This document shows, one piece after another, positions 1-7,586 of a stretch of 64,000 bases of DNA; within the stretch, counting starts at the first letter, position 1, and every line of letters starts with the position of its first letter. A program made the position numbers and the translations under genes. This stretch comes from Bacteroidales bacterium (GTDB taxonomy: Bacteria > Bacteroidota > Bacteroidia > Bacteroidales > ML635J-15), in NCBI GenBank assembly GCA_017651185.1, contig JAGCDJ010000049.1, positions 54,109 through 118,108 of the forward strand, in the 5' to 3' direction. The notes beneath the pieces were generated by a model that saw nothing but the letters and a program-made list of their open reading frames with translations, was not told the origin of the DNA and did not search any database.

Positions 1-1
1 G

Positions 2-448
2 CTTTCTCGCCGATTATCCGACATGGAATCGCGACTAAATGCACTTGAGCAGCAGTTGTCCGTTTCAAAGGAAATGCACATTGTTGTAAACGAAAAGGAA
101 GAGCAATCGAAACAACTGCTTAACCTCAACAACTTGAAAATCAAGGCAACATCAATTTCATACATAGCATCTCAAGTGTTTGAAATTCCAGAAGGCGGAG
201 ATTCAAGAATAAAGGTAATCCACTATTCCGGCACAACTAAGACCGATTCCGTTTACAGCACTTTCGACGCAATACTCGAGCAACTTTCGGGCAACTTCAT
301 GCAAATCAACAAGAACCAGATTGTAAACCTCGACAAGATACACAAGATTCAAGGCAACGAAATTTATCTTGCAGGAATGTCGAAGCCATTTTACGTATCG
401 GAAAACCGCAAGGATGAATTCGATGTAAGAATCGGAAAAATCAATTAG
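2..448 (+). CDS. LytTR DNA-binding domain protein, 5' end outside window
   Basis: The reading frame is open from base 2, so the gene probably starts before the window; the first internal ATG is at base 23. Counting from that ATG, residues 1-35 are charged and heptad-like (probable coiled coil), followed by a LytTR-type domain at about 38-138 with the pattern of short strands and the segment FMQINKNQIVNLDKI, typical of LytTR regulators of the AgrA/AlgR kind. No receiver domain is visible in the remaining part. It probably binds DNA as a transcription regulator. What lies N-terminal (receiver, membrane segments or TPRs) cannot be seen from here. Confidence 0.75.
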   Translation, partial: LSRRLSDMESRLNALEQQLSVSKEMHIVVNEKEEQSKQLLNLNNLKIKATSISYIASQVFEIPEGGDSRIKVIHYSGTTKTDSVYSTFDAILEQLSGNFMQINKNQIVNLDKIHKIQGNEIYLAGMSKPFYVSENRKDEFDVRIGKIN

Positions 449-487
449 CCACTTGTCATTCGTAAATTGCAAATTACAAATTGCCAC

Positions 488-508
488 CCTCAAATATCGT
501 TTTTGAGG
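488..508 (+). terminator. Stem-loop downstream of the LytTR gene
   Basis: CCTCAAA and TTTGAGG form a 7-base stem around a 7-base loop 40 bases after the LytTR stop codon. There is no T tract after it, so termination is only a possibility. Confidence 0.25.
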
Positions 509-625
509 CATCAGATTACAAGCACCACATTACATTCGTGTAATTACAACACTTTTGCACCGTCAAACGAATTATTAATTTAAAACCGACGGAGCCGCAT
601 GGTATATAACTCGGCATGATGTAAA

Positions 626-1108
626 ATGAAAAAAAGTGTATTTTTTATTGTTGGTGTGATTGTGGCAATGTTCTTAGCTTCGGGATGCACAAAAGTTGTT
701 ACACAAAGCACAATTTACGAAGCCAGCGTTGCATTCAATGATGCTACAGGCAAACAGCAATCAACACAAAGTTATACTGAACTCAAAGGTCAGTTTTCGC
801 AATCGGATGCAGTTTTGGTTTACATGAAAATCGCAAACGTTTCTGGCGATGATTTGTGGATGCCACTACCGCTTATTAATGGCAATGAACTTTTCGAGTA
901 CGCATTTACCGACAATGGTATCTTCGCTTTCACTGCCGATGCCGGCAATGGCTACACTTGGTCAAATAACTTCACCAACACCTATAGAATAATCAAGATC
1001 CCGAGAACAGCTTTGGTAACAAAATCGGCTGGCAGCGTTAATACTATGGATTACAATGAAGTAATGAAAGAATACGACTTGTATGATGCTCCGATTATCC
1101 GCAAGTAG
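626..1108 (+). CDS. Putative lipoprotein of unknown function
   Basis: A 160-residue protein starting with a lysine pair, a hydrophobic stretch and the lipobox LASGC (Cys about residue 21), so it is very likely exported and lipid-anchored. The mature part (about 139 residues) is rich in polar and aromatic residues and probably beta-rich; I recognise no family. It stands alone between a LytTR gene and a convergent Fe-S operon and shares a hairpin terminator with that operon. A sequence resembling the -7 box but starting CA instead of TA (CACTTTTG, near base 550) lies about 75 bases upstream. Confidence 0.7.
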   Translation: MKKSVFFIVGVIVAMFLASGCTKVVTQSTIYEASVAFNDATGKQQSTQSYTELKGQFSQSDAVLVYMKIANVSGDDLWMPLPLINGNELFEYAFTDNGIFAFTADAGNGYTWSNNFTNTYRIIKIPRTALVTKSAGSVNTMDYNEVMKEYDLYDAPIIRK

Positions 1109-1132
1109 TATATAGATTGATTAGCAAAAAAC

Positions 1133-1166
1133 AAACGGCGGGAATGAAAATCATTCTCGCCGTTTT
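1133..1166. terminator. Bidirectional hairpin terminator
   Basis: AACGGCGGGAATGA pairs with TCATTCTCGCCGTT (one mismatch) across a 3-base loop. An A run lies before it and a T run after it, so it can serve both the plus-strand lipoprotein gene and the minus-strand rpsP-nfu group ending at 1187. Confidence 0.85.
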
Positions 1167-1186
1167 ATAATTTTGTCCAGCTGAAA

Positions 1187-1417
1187 TTATATAGCCACAA
1201 CTTCCTTAACCTGCGGAACATCGGTCTTGAGTTTGTCCTCTACACCAAGTTTCAAGGTCTGGATACGATAAGGGCACGAACCGCAAGCACCTTGCAACCT
1301 TACCTTTACGGTAAAATCCGGAGTTACTTCAATAAGTTCAATGTCACCGCCATCCTGCTGAAGAAACGGCTTTATCTCGTCAATAGATGCTTGGATTTTC
1401 TTTACTATTTCTTCCAT
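1187..1417 (-). CDS. NifU-like Fe-S carrier protein (NfuA C-terminal type)
   Basis: A 76-residue single-domain protein matching the NifU C-terminal domain: the N-terminal stretch with FLQQDGGDIELIEV and the Fe-S ligand motif CGSCPY near residues 46-51. Such proteins hold a labile [4Fe-4S] cluster, usually bridged between two subunits, and pass it to target apoproteins in the cytoplasm. It lies 23 bases downstream of mrp, another Fe-S carrier, so the two are probably co-transcribed and act in the same maturation route. Length and cysteine pair are normal for the stand-alone form. Confidence 0.9.
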   Translation of the reverse strand: MEEIVKKIQASIDEIKPFLQQDGGDIELIEVTPDFTVKVRLQGACGSCPYRIQTLKLGVEDKLKTDVPQVKEVVAI

Positions 1418-1440
1418 ATTGAAAATTATTTATGTGAATA

Positions 1441-2535
1441 CTACTTTGTTTCAACCATTTTTGTCGGAGGCAAGGTAGCATTGCGCTTTTCCACTGCCTT
1501 AACCAAATTTCCTGCAAGCTGTGCAAACAACTTTCCTACTATGCTTGCAAACTCCATTGATGCCGGCATACCATTGTCGCCACTGTCGCAGATAGACTTC
1601 ACGATAGGAATTTGTCCGAGCAATTCGGTGTCCATTGCCTTGGCGAGTTCTACGCCACCGTCCTTGCCAAACAAATAATACTTGTTTTCAGGCAATTCGG
1701 CTGGTGTAAACCATGACATATTCTCGACAATACCAAGAATCGGCACATTTATGTCCTTTGTGCGGAACAACGAAACCGCCTTGCGTGCATCGGCTATTGC
1801 CACCTGCTGCGGTGTACAAACGACTACAACGCCAGTAACTGGAACCGTCTGAACCAAAGTAAGATGTATGTCGCCTGTTCCTGGAGGCATATCGAAAAGC
1901 AAGTAGTCAAGTTCACCCCACTTAGTATTCTGTATGAACTGCCTCATAACGCCTGCCGCCATAGGACCGCGCCAGATTGCAGCACTACCAGGAGCAACAA
2001 AGTAACCTACCGAAAGCAATTTTATTCCGTACTGCTCAACAGGCATAATGATTTCGCGACCTTCGGCATCGGCTTCGGCCATTGGCTGGGCATCCTCTGT
2101 ATTGAACATCTTTGGAACGCTCGGACCAAAAATATCAGCATCAAGCAAACCAACCTTGTAACCTTTCTGCGCCAACGAAATTGCAAGGTTTACGGCAACA
2201 GTCGACTTTCCTACACCACCCTTGCCACCTGCAACGGCAATGATGTTCTTTACCTTGCCAACGCCACATTCAGCGGGTTTTGCTTTTACCTCCTTCGGCT
2301 TTACCTTTGTGGTTATGTTTACCACTACATCACCGAAATGAGCCTCCAAAGCATCTTTCACATCGCGCCTAATTGATGCCAGGAACGGATCGGTCGCCTT
2401 TGTGAACAAAAGAGTTACATTTATTTCTTTTCCATCAATTTCAATGTCACCAATCATGCCTTCGGCTTCGAGCGGTTTACCCGTTTCGGGATAGCACACA
2501 GCACCAAGGACTTCTATAATATCTTCCCTATTCAT
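1441..2535 (-). CDS. mrp: Mrp/NBP35-family Fe-S carrier ATPase
   Basis: The N-terminal part is a DUF59/MIP18-like domain (about residues 1-90). The ParA/MinD-like ATPase follows with the deviant Walker A motif GGKGGVGKST and the segment MPPGTGD. Proteins of this family (ApbC/Mrp) carry or load Fe-S clusters. I prefer the ATG at 2535 to the in-frame one at 2559, because a -7 promoter motif (2557-2564) overlaps the longer start. The usual CxxC pair of NBP35 near the C-terminus is not evident; the C-terminal third has single cysteines only. It precedes nfu by 23 bases. A 12-base inverted repeat surrounds its promoter, suggesting specific control. Confidence 0.9.
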   Translation of the reverse strand: MNREDIIEVLGAVCYPETGKPLEAEGMIGDIEIDGKEINVTLLFTKATDPFLASIRRDVKDALEAHFGDVVVNITTKVKPKEVKAKPAECGVGKVKNIIAVAGGKGGVGKSTVAVNLAISLAQKGYKVGLLDADIFGPSVPKMFNTEDAQPMAEADAEGREIIMPVEQYGIKLLSVGYFVAPGSAAIWRGPMAAGVMRQFIQNTKWGELDYLLFDMPPGTGDIHLTLVQTVPVTGVVVVCTPQQVAIADARKAVSLFRTKDINVPILGIVENMSWFTPAELPENKYYLFGKDGGVELAKAMDTELLGQIPIVKSICDSGDNGMPASMEFASIVGKLFAQLAGNLVKAVEKRNATLPPTKMVETK

Positions 2536-2543
2536 TACAAATG

Positions 2544-2575
2544 TTTTTAATGTTTGCAAAAGTAAACATTAAAAA
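2544..2575 (-). promoter_or_regulatory. mrp promoter inside a 12-base inverted repeat
   Basis: On the minus strand TACTTTTG (2557-2564) matches the Bacteroidetes -7 consensus TAnnTTTG and places the transcription start about 15 bases before the ATG at 2535. TTTTTAATGTTT (2544-2555) and AAACATTAAAAA (2564-2575) are perfect inverted copies flanking an 8-base centre that holds most of the -7 box. This geometry fits an operator; the regulator is unknown. Confidence 0.6.
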
Positions 2576-2600
2576 CCTATCCACAAAATGTTTTTGGTGA

Positions 2601-3131
2601 CTACTCCAAATACAACTCTATAAGTCCTTCGGGAGCATTTATGTAAACTTCCTGCTTGTCGTCGTTAATGTCAACGACAATTTCCTCTGTGTATGGAATT
2701 ATTATTGTCTTACCGTTGAAGTCGGTTTCAAAAACTGGATTTCCTGGAATCAGGTTGAAATCCACGATTTCGCCCACATATCCGTGATGTGCATCGAAAA
2801 CCTTGTAGCCAATGAGGTCCATTTCCTCATCGTATTCCTCATCGTCCTGCACATCATCGGCAAAGACTAGCACCTTACAACCCACATATTTTTCGGCAGT
2901 TTCGGCAGCATCTATGTATCTAAACTTTGTGGCAACATATCCACCCGAATTTTTGTAGCCCTCTACAAAAAAAGGAACCGGTATCCCTTCAATAAGTAGG
3001 AATACCGGTATTTCTTCATCGAACAAGTCCTCGGAGAAACTGCTGTTGAACTTTATGCTGACATGACCATTAAGTCCGTATGTCTTTGCAACTTGCGCAA
3101 TCTCGACGAGTTCCTTGTTGTCAAACAGCAT
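2601..3131 (-). CDS. rimM: Ribosome maturation factor RimM
   Basis: A 176-residue protein with the RimM N-terminal beta-barrel (opening VEIAQVAKTYGLNGHVSIKF, the family pattern of I/V-x-x-x-x-G-x-x-G) and the C-terminal PRC-barrel half (LIGYKVFDAHHGYVGEIVDF, NPVFETDFNGKTIIIPYTEEIV). RimM binds S19 and assists maturation of the 30S subunit head. The stop codon of rpsP is 3 bases upstream, the classical rpsP-rimM pairing. Between the two domains there is a strongly acidic stretch (DDVQDDEEYDEEMD). Length is normal. Confidence 0.95.
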   Translation of the reverse strand: MLFDNKELVEIAQVAKTYGLNGHVSIKFNSSFSEDLFDEEIPVFLLIEGIPVPFFVEGYKNSGGYVATKFRYIDAAETAEKYVGCKVLVFADDVQDDEEYDEEMDLIGYKVFDAHHGYVGEIVDFNLIPGNPVFETDFNGKTIIIPYTEEIVVDINDDKQEVYINAPEGLIELYLE

Positions 3132-3134
3132 AGC

Positions 3135-3692
3135 TTATTCTGCTGGAGTTTCAGCTGGAGCTTCTGCAGTTTCGTCTGCACCTTCAGCCTCAGCAGCTGC
3201 TGCCTTTGCTTCTGCCTCGAGAGCAGCCATTGCTTCAGCACGCTTCTTTGCGATAGCTTCTGCTCTTTGTTCCTTAACCTTGGTTTCTGCTTCAAGTCTA
3301 GCCTTTTCGTCAGCCTTCTTAGCTGCTGCGAGTTCGCTTCTCTTGTTGCTAACCTTGATGTTCTTTTCGTCCATCCATGCATTGAAACGTCTTTCTGCTT
3401 CTGCTTCGTTGAAAGCACCCTTCTTAACGCCTTCGAGCAAGTGTTTCTTCATCAAAACACCCTTGTACGAAAGAATGCGCCTTACGGTTTCGGTTGGCTG
3501 TGCGCCCTTCTGGAGCCATGCCAATGCAGAATCGAAGTTCAATTCGATTGTTGCAGGATTTGTCATCGGATTGTAGGTTCCGAGTTTTTCAATAAATCTA
3601 CCATCACGTGGTGATCTGCTGTCGGCAACGACGATGTGGTAGAATGCTCTTGCCTTACGACCGTGCCTTGAAAGTCTTACTTTTACTGACAT
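3135..3692 (-). CDS. rpsP: 30S ribosomal protein S16 with acidic Ala/Glu-rich tail
   Basis: The first 80 or so residues are a typical S16 ([20 protein letters not shown], then [19 protein letters not shown]). Most bacterial S16 proteins are 80-90 residues long, but this one is 185. The extra part is first a Lys/Ala/Glu-rich helix (about 110-160) and then a low-complexity Ala/Glu/Thr/Pro tail. Such tails are common in Bacteroidetes S16. It heads the group rpsP-rimM-mrp-nfu, has its own -7 motif, and its mRNA would begin with a hairpin. Confidence 0.96.
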   Translation of the reverse strand: MSVKVRLSRHGRKARAFYHIVVADSRSPRDGRFIEKLGTYNPMTNPATIELNFDSALAWLQKGAQPTETVRRILSYKGVLMKKHLLEGVKKGAFNEAEAERRFNAWMDEKNIKVSNKRSELAAAKKADEKARLEAETKVKEQRAEAIAKKRAEAMAALEAEAKAAAAEAEGADETAEAPAETPAE

Positions 3693-3725
3693 AAAACATT
3701 AATTTTTAATAAATAAACTAAAACT

Positions 3726-3756
3726 CGCAGTTACCCGAACTGCGGGCGCAAAAGTA
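3726..3756 (-). promoter_or_regulatory. rpsP promoter with 5'-terminal leader hairpin
   Basis: On the minus strand TACTTTTG (3749-3756) fits the -7 consensus. Transcription would start near 3744, exactly where a perfect 7-base stem begins: CGCAGTT, loop CGGGT, AACTGCG (3744 down to 3726). The rpsP leader of about 50 bases therefore seems to open with a hairpin. Confidence 0.55.
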
Positions 3757-3828
3757 CAACATTTTTCTGAATCGTCTAATCTTTTTACAAAAAACTTTCA
3801 CAATAAAATTTAGCCACTGAATATGACT

Positions 3829-3854
3829 AAAAAAAGGGGCGATTTTCTACCCTA
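3829..3854 (-). terminator. Weak hairpin terminator after the glycosyltransferase genes
   Basis: On the minus strand AGGG and CCCT are separated by a short loop and followed by seven T residues, 24 bases after the stop codon at 3878. The stem is short, so the call is tentative. Confidence 0.4.
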
Positions 3855-3877
3855 TTAGTTTGATTAATAGTATATAT

Positions 3878-5029
3878 CTACCTATCCAAACTTTTCCATA
3901 TATTCCATCCCTCATCGCCCCAATGGTGGTAGATGTGCATTAGTATAGGATGTGAAATGGTCTTGAAGCCATCGCGAGTGTAACCTTTATTGGCATCATA
4001 ATCTATGTTCCTGTCGGCAAATTCGGCTATCCAGTTATATTCAATAGGTAGGGTAGGGTGGTTTTGTAATCCGAATTTCCATGCCGTCAATGCCAATGTG
4101 CCTTGGTCGCGAGTCTTGGTATATGGATTTTCAAATTCGGCAATGGTCTTTTCGTGCCAGTAGTCCAGAAATTCTGCCGAAGAATCATCAAACAGGAAAA
4201 CTCCGCCGTTCCAATGCTGCCAGTCGCCAGGAATATTTATGCCGTAGGTTTCGGAAATGTATGAGGAAAGGTGATTGCAATGAGGGGTATCGAGTTCAAA
4301 GTTCGTCCATTCGGCAGGATTTTCTCCAAGTTTTGGAAGAATATGCCGTTTGTAGTAGCGGAAATCCAATTCAATAACCTCACCCCTTTCGTTTCTCCAG
4401 CACATTTCCGACTTGTTGAAAACAAACTTGCCCAAATTAAATGACCTTACAAATGGCAGATAACGTAAGAAAAAATATCTGCTTGCACCCCAAAAACTGT
4501 GTTTGGTTTGGGCAAACAAATCAACTAGTTCTTTTCTGTCTTGGCTAATGCCTTCATCGTCAAAATTGAAATTACCAATGCGTTTTGCGATTTCATGCTT
4601 AAATTTTGTAATGATTTCTCCGCGATGTGCATGATTTTCGAGGCATTTACAGGTCATTGCGTGCGGACTAAAATACTCTAGCGGAGCATTATCGTTTGCA
4701 AATGTTATAGGTACTGAATAATTGTTGAAAATCTCATCAACCTTTTCGGATTGGCAAACCACATCGCTGTCCAAATAGCAATATGTATGTCCGTGTGGAA
4801 GAATCTTATGCAACGAAGTTTTTAAGAAGATGCTTGCTTCGTGGTCGTTGTATTCGCTTGGTGTTGCGATGTCAATGATATTTTCGTGAGAAATAGGAAT
4901 CTCGTTTCTGCGGCTGTCGGTAACCACAATAATCTCGTTATGCGTAAATCTTTTCAACCTTTCTATTGAAAAGGCGAGCTGGGAAATGTAGTTTTTGGCA
5001 CCACAGACGGCAAATACGAACTTATTCAT
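3878..5029 (-). CDS. Putative glycosyltransferase, GT8-like fold
   Basis: The protein (383 residues) opens with a beta-strand and nucleotide-binding region and has a metal-binding DxD motif in CYLDSDVV (Asp87, Asp89). Near the C-terminus are HWNGGVFLFD and DQGTLAL, the arrangement seen in GT-A enzymes related to family GT8 (retaining nucleotide-sugar transferases). There is no signal peptide or membrane segment, so it should act in the cytoplasm, adding a sugar to a lipid- or polymer-linked acceptor. Donor and acceptor cannot be told. It lies 55 bases after a GT2 gene on the same strand, separated by a copy of a dispersed repeat, and both probably belong to one glycan pathway. The exact family is uncertain. 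Confidence 0.65.
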   Translation of the reverse strand: MNKFVFAVCGAKNYISQLAFSIERLKRFTHNEIIVVTDSRRNEIPISHENIIDIATPSEYNDHEASIFLKTSLHKILPHGHTYCYLDSDVVCQSEKVDEIFNNYSVPITFANDNAPLEYFSPHAMTCKCLENHAHRGEIITKFKHEIAKRIGNFNFDDEGISQDRKELVDLFAQTKHSFWGASRYFFLRYLPFVRSFNLGKFVFNKSEMCWRNERGEVIELDFRYYKRHILPKLGENPAEWTNFELDTPHCNHLSSYISETYGINIPGDWQHWNGGVFLFDDSSAEFLDYWHEKTIAEFENPYTKTRDQGTLALTAWKFGLQNHPTLPIEYNWIAEFADRNIDYDANKGYTRDGFKTISHPILMHIYHHWGDEGWNIWKSLDR

Positions 5030-5049
5030 GGTTTCTACGCTTCGCGGGT

Positions 5050-5088
5050 TCTTAGTTTTTATGGTTTACGCCGTTTCTGAGTTTTTAG
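5050..5088 (-). repeat. Dispersed GAAACGGCG repeat, copy 1
   Basis: Read on the minus strand, this intergenic stretch contains CTCAGAAACGGCGTAAACC followed by ATAAAAAC. Related text is found at 10461-10500 and 11491-11540, always between genes. Confidence 0.55.
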
Positions 5089-6065
5089 GTTCGTTGAGAC
5101 GAAACACCTTTCGTCTTTACAAAATATTCGTAATCATGTAGGAATTGCTTGCGATCGGACTTGATTTCCCTCTTTTGATAGCGCCTGTATTCCGACAGCA
5201 AGTTTTTGTATTCACGCTTTCCTAACCTTAATCCCTCATCGCTTTTTATCATCATGCGGAACTCCGAGCAGATTGTCTGGTATATTTCTGGCGCGTAAAA
5301 TCTGTAGAAATCATCGTCGAGCAACGATTCTAAAATATTGATGTTGTTGCGCTTGAAGTCAAAAAGACTGCCACGCTTTGAAATTCCGCCAGCATGGTCG
5401 TTGTAAACCGACCAGCACTCGTTGAAATACTTGAACTTGGAGTTTTTTATCAGTTCCAGTTCGAGTGCCCAACTGAACGAAAATTCCTTAAACTTGTAGT
5501 CGTGCATGAAGTTTTCCAGATTCTTCCACCTGCAAACAAGAGAGGATGTAGGAATTATTGTCCTAGTAATCAGCATTTGCGGTTCAAAGTCGGGATAATA
5601 CTTGTTCATTTGCGAATAGGTTTTCCAACCTATTTTGGTTTTTTTCGCGAATTCGGCATCCACATCCACATTCATCTGGTGAATTTCTGCATCATGGAAG
5701 CAGGCGGAATATTCAGGATTTTTCTCAAGGAAATCGATTTGTGCCTGCAATTTGCCATCATAGCACCAATAGTCGTCGCCATCAAGGAAAACAAAATATT
5801 TCGCATAACAATTCATTTGCAATGCCTTCTGCACCGAATGCAATACGCCCGAATTTTTCTCATTTACAGAAATGAAAATTTTGTCGGAATGTTCCGCTTG
5901 CAACCGCTTAACAACCTCCACCGTAGAGTCGGATGAGCAGTCGTCAAATACATACACTTTATAATTATAGGTGCATTTCTGCTCCAGCACAGATTCTATG
6001 CACTTGGCAACAAACTGCTCGTGATTGCAGGTAAAGATAAATATTGAAAGCGCGACTTCATTCAT
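5085..6065 (-). CDS. Glycosyltransferase family 2
   Basis: The N-terminal 120 residues are a clear GT-A domain of family GT2: LSIFIFTCNHEQFVAKCIESV, then VFDDCSSDST (Asp41, Asp42) and the metal-binding VFLDGDDYW (Asp95, Asp97, Asp98). The second half is the less conserved acceptor domain. No membrane segment is seen, so it is a soluble or peripheral enzyme, probably building a surface glycan together with the GT8-like protein downstream. The start codon lies only 4 bases after a -7 promoter motif, which suggests a leaderless mRNA. It is divergent from the radical SAM gene. Confidence 0.88.
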   Translation of the reverse strand: MNEVALSIFIFTCNHEQFVAKCIESVLEQKCTYNYKVYVFDDCSSDSTVEVVKRLQAEHSDKIFISVNEKNSGVLHSVQKALQMNCYAKYFVFLDGDDYWCYDGKLQAQIDFLEKNPEYSACFHDAEIHQMNVDVDAEFAKKTKIGWKTYSQMNKYYPDFEPQMLITRTIIPTSSLVCRWKNLENFMHDYKFKEFSFSWALELELIKNSKFKYFNECWSVYNDHAGGISKRGSLFDFKRNNINILESLLDDDFYRFYAPEIYQTICSEFRMMIKSDEGLRLGKREYKNLLSEYRRYQKREIKSDRKQFLHDYEYFVKTKGVSSQRT

Positions 6066-6069
6066 AAGG

Positions 6070-6077
6070 CAAAATTA
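6070..6077 (-). promoter_or_regulatory. -7 promoter motif of the GT2 gene
   Basis: TAATTTTG on the minus strand ends 4 bases before the ATG at 6065. Transcription is expected to start at or very near the start codon. Confidence 0.5.
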
Positions 6078-6141
6078 CCAATTAGTATTGAAACAGAAAA
6101 TTTTTTCTTTGTTTTAAACATAAAACTAACGCGAGAATGAG

Positions 6142-6149
6142 TATTTTTG
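6142..6149 (+). promoter_or_regulatory. -7 promoter motif of the radical SAM gene
   Basis: TATTTTTG matches TAnnTTTG and ends 21 bases before the ATG at 6171. It overlaps a possible TTG start at 6147, which argues for the ATG. Confidence 0.5.
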
Positions 6150-6170
6150 TACAGAAAAGTTTTGCGGTTA

Positions 6171-7586
6171 ATGTCAAAAGCACAAAGTACATACGGAACT
6201 GTAATGCGCAACTTGCTACGTTGGAAAAACAATCTGCGATACAAAAGGCAAATTGCCAGCAATATAGCAGACTCCGATTTTCGCGAAAAGTTAGTCGATT
6301 ACAACCAGCAAAGGCAACTTGGTTGCGATTCTACCGTATGCCATATTCCTATGCGTAGTTTATATTTCGGTTTCGACGGAATTGTAACCGCTTGCTGCTT
6401 CAACCGCAATTTTGTGCTCGGGAAATTTCCAGAAAACTCTATTGAGGAGATAATTCACGGGGAAAAACGAAAATCTTTACAAAAGTATCTTTCTGACACC
6501 GATTTTTCGCATGGCTGCCAGTTTTGCAAAGATATGATTGCAAGCGGAGATTATATGTCGACAGGCGCACGTTTTGCTGATATTTTCCCCGATAAGGGCG
6601 ACCTGCCATCCGAAATGATTTTCGAACTCGACAACACCTGCAACCTCAAATGCGAAATGTGCAACGCAAAATTTTCATCTGCGCACAACAACGGCATACG
6701 CGTCACCGCACCATACGACAGCGAGGATTTCATAGACCAGCTAAAGCCATTCATTCCGCATCTGACAGAAACAAAATTTCTCGGCGGGGAACCATTTTTG
6801 AGCGACATTTACCCCAAAATATGGGAAACTATAATCGAATTCAACCCTGAATGCAAAATCCGCGTGCAGACAAACGGCACAATCCTTAACGACAAGATAA
6901 AAGAGATACTTCTGCGTGGAAATTTCCAGATAGGTCTGTCAATCGACACTCTAAATCCTGCACACTATGAAAAAATCCGAACTGGGGCAAAAATTGAAAA
7001 AACTTTGGAAAACATTGAGTTCTTCAATTATATCTGTCAAAAGAACAACAGCCTCGCAAGCATATCTGTTTGCCCTATGAAGGAAAATCGTTTCGACATT
7101 CCCGAAATTGTTGACTTTTGCAACAGAAAAGACATTTACATCTTCTTCAATAATGTAAGTACTGAAGGTTTTTCGCTTGAAGAACTATCCGAACAGGAAC
7201 TTAAAGAACTTGCAATATTCTACAGCAAGAATATTCATTACGGAAAAAATCCAGTATGCAAAAACAACAAAAATGCACTTTTGTGCTTAACAAATCATGT
7301 AAAACATATACTGGAGAAAAAGAAATCGGTCAACTACATGAACGAAATAATTCCATATACACGCATTGAATTTATGCAAAAAGTGTTTGAAATAACTTCA
7401 AACCAACCTGAAATTAAAATAGACGAGGGAATGTTTGGACTTATTCCAGAAAAATTCAATGTAAAACGCAGGACAATAGAAAAAATGAAGTTTATGCATA
7501 TTTCCGAATTCATAAGCATGAGCAAGGAGGAACAAATGGATTTCATTAGAACGAATTTTATAACTTCACAAAACGACAAGATATGA
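6171..7586 (+). CDS. Radical SAM enzyme with N-terminal SPASM-like cysteine module
   Basis: The radical SAM [4Fe-4S] motif is C157-NLK-C161-EM-C164, followed by the core barrel (LGGEPF, then RVQTNGT). In front of it, residues 50-120 carry further cysteines (52, 57, 75, 76, 116, 119) in a SPASM/twitch-like context (FDGIVTACCFNRN, then FPENSIEEI and GCQFCKDM). SPASM modules hold auxiliary Fe-S clusters and normally follow the core; here the module comes first. The substrate is unknown. Context (glycosyltransferases, and an overlapping NeuD-like acyltransferase) suggests modification of a sugar or small precursor rather than a peptide, but no precursor peptide gene was looked for beyond this window. 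The ATG at 6171 fits the promoter position better than the TTG at 6147. Confidence 0.85.
   Translation: MSKAQSTYGTVMRNLLRWKNNLRYKRQIASNIADSDFREKLVDYNQQRQLGCDSTVCHIPMRSLYFGFDGIVTACCFNRNFVLGKFPENSIEEIIHGEKRKSLQKYLSDTDFSHGCQFCKDMIASGDYMSTGARFADIFPDKGDLPSEMIFELDNTCNLKCEMCNAKFSSAHNNGIRVTAPYDSEDFIDQLKPFIPHLTETKFLGGEPFLSDIYPKIWETIIEFNPECKIRVQTNGTILNDKIKEILLRGNFQIGLSIDTLNPAHYEKIRTGAKIEKTLENIEFFNYICQKNNSLASISVCPMKENRFDIPEIVDFCNRKDIYIFFNNVSTEGFSLEELSEQELKELAIFYSKNIHYGKNPVCKNNKNALLCLTNHVKHILEKKKSVNYMNEIIPYTRIEFMQKVFEITSNQPEIKIDEGMFGLIPEKFNVKRRTIEKMKFMHISEFISMSKEEQMDFIRTNFITSQNDKI

Noticed and set aside
2536..2559. Upstream ATG of mrp at 2559
   Set aside because: It lies within the inverted repeat and overlaps the -7 motif, so it would not be in the transcript.
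3115..3614. Long Ser/Cys-rich frames opposite rpsP
   Set aside because: They mirror the Ala/Glu-rich tail of S16; the low-complexity codons leave the other frames open by chance.
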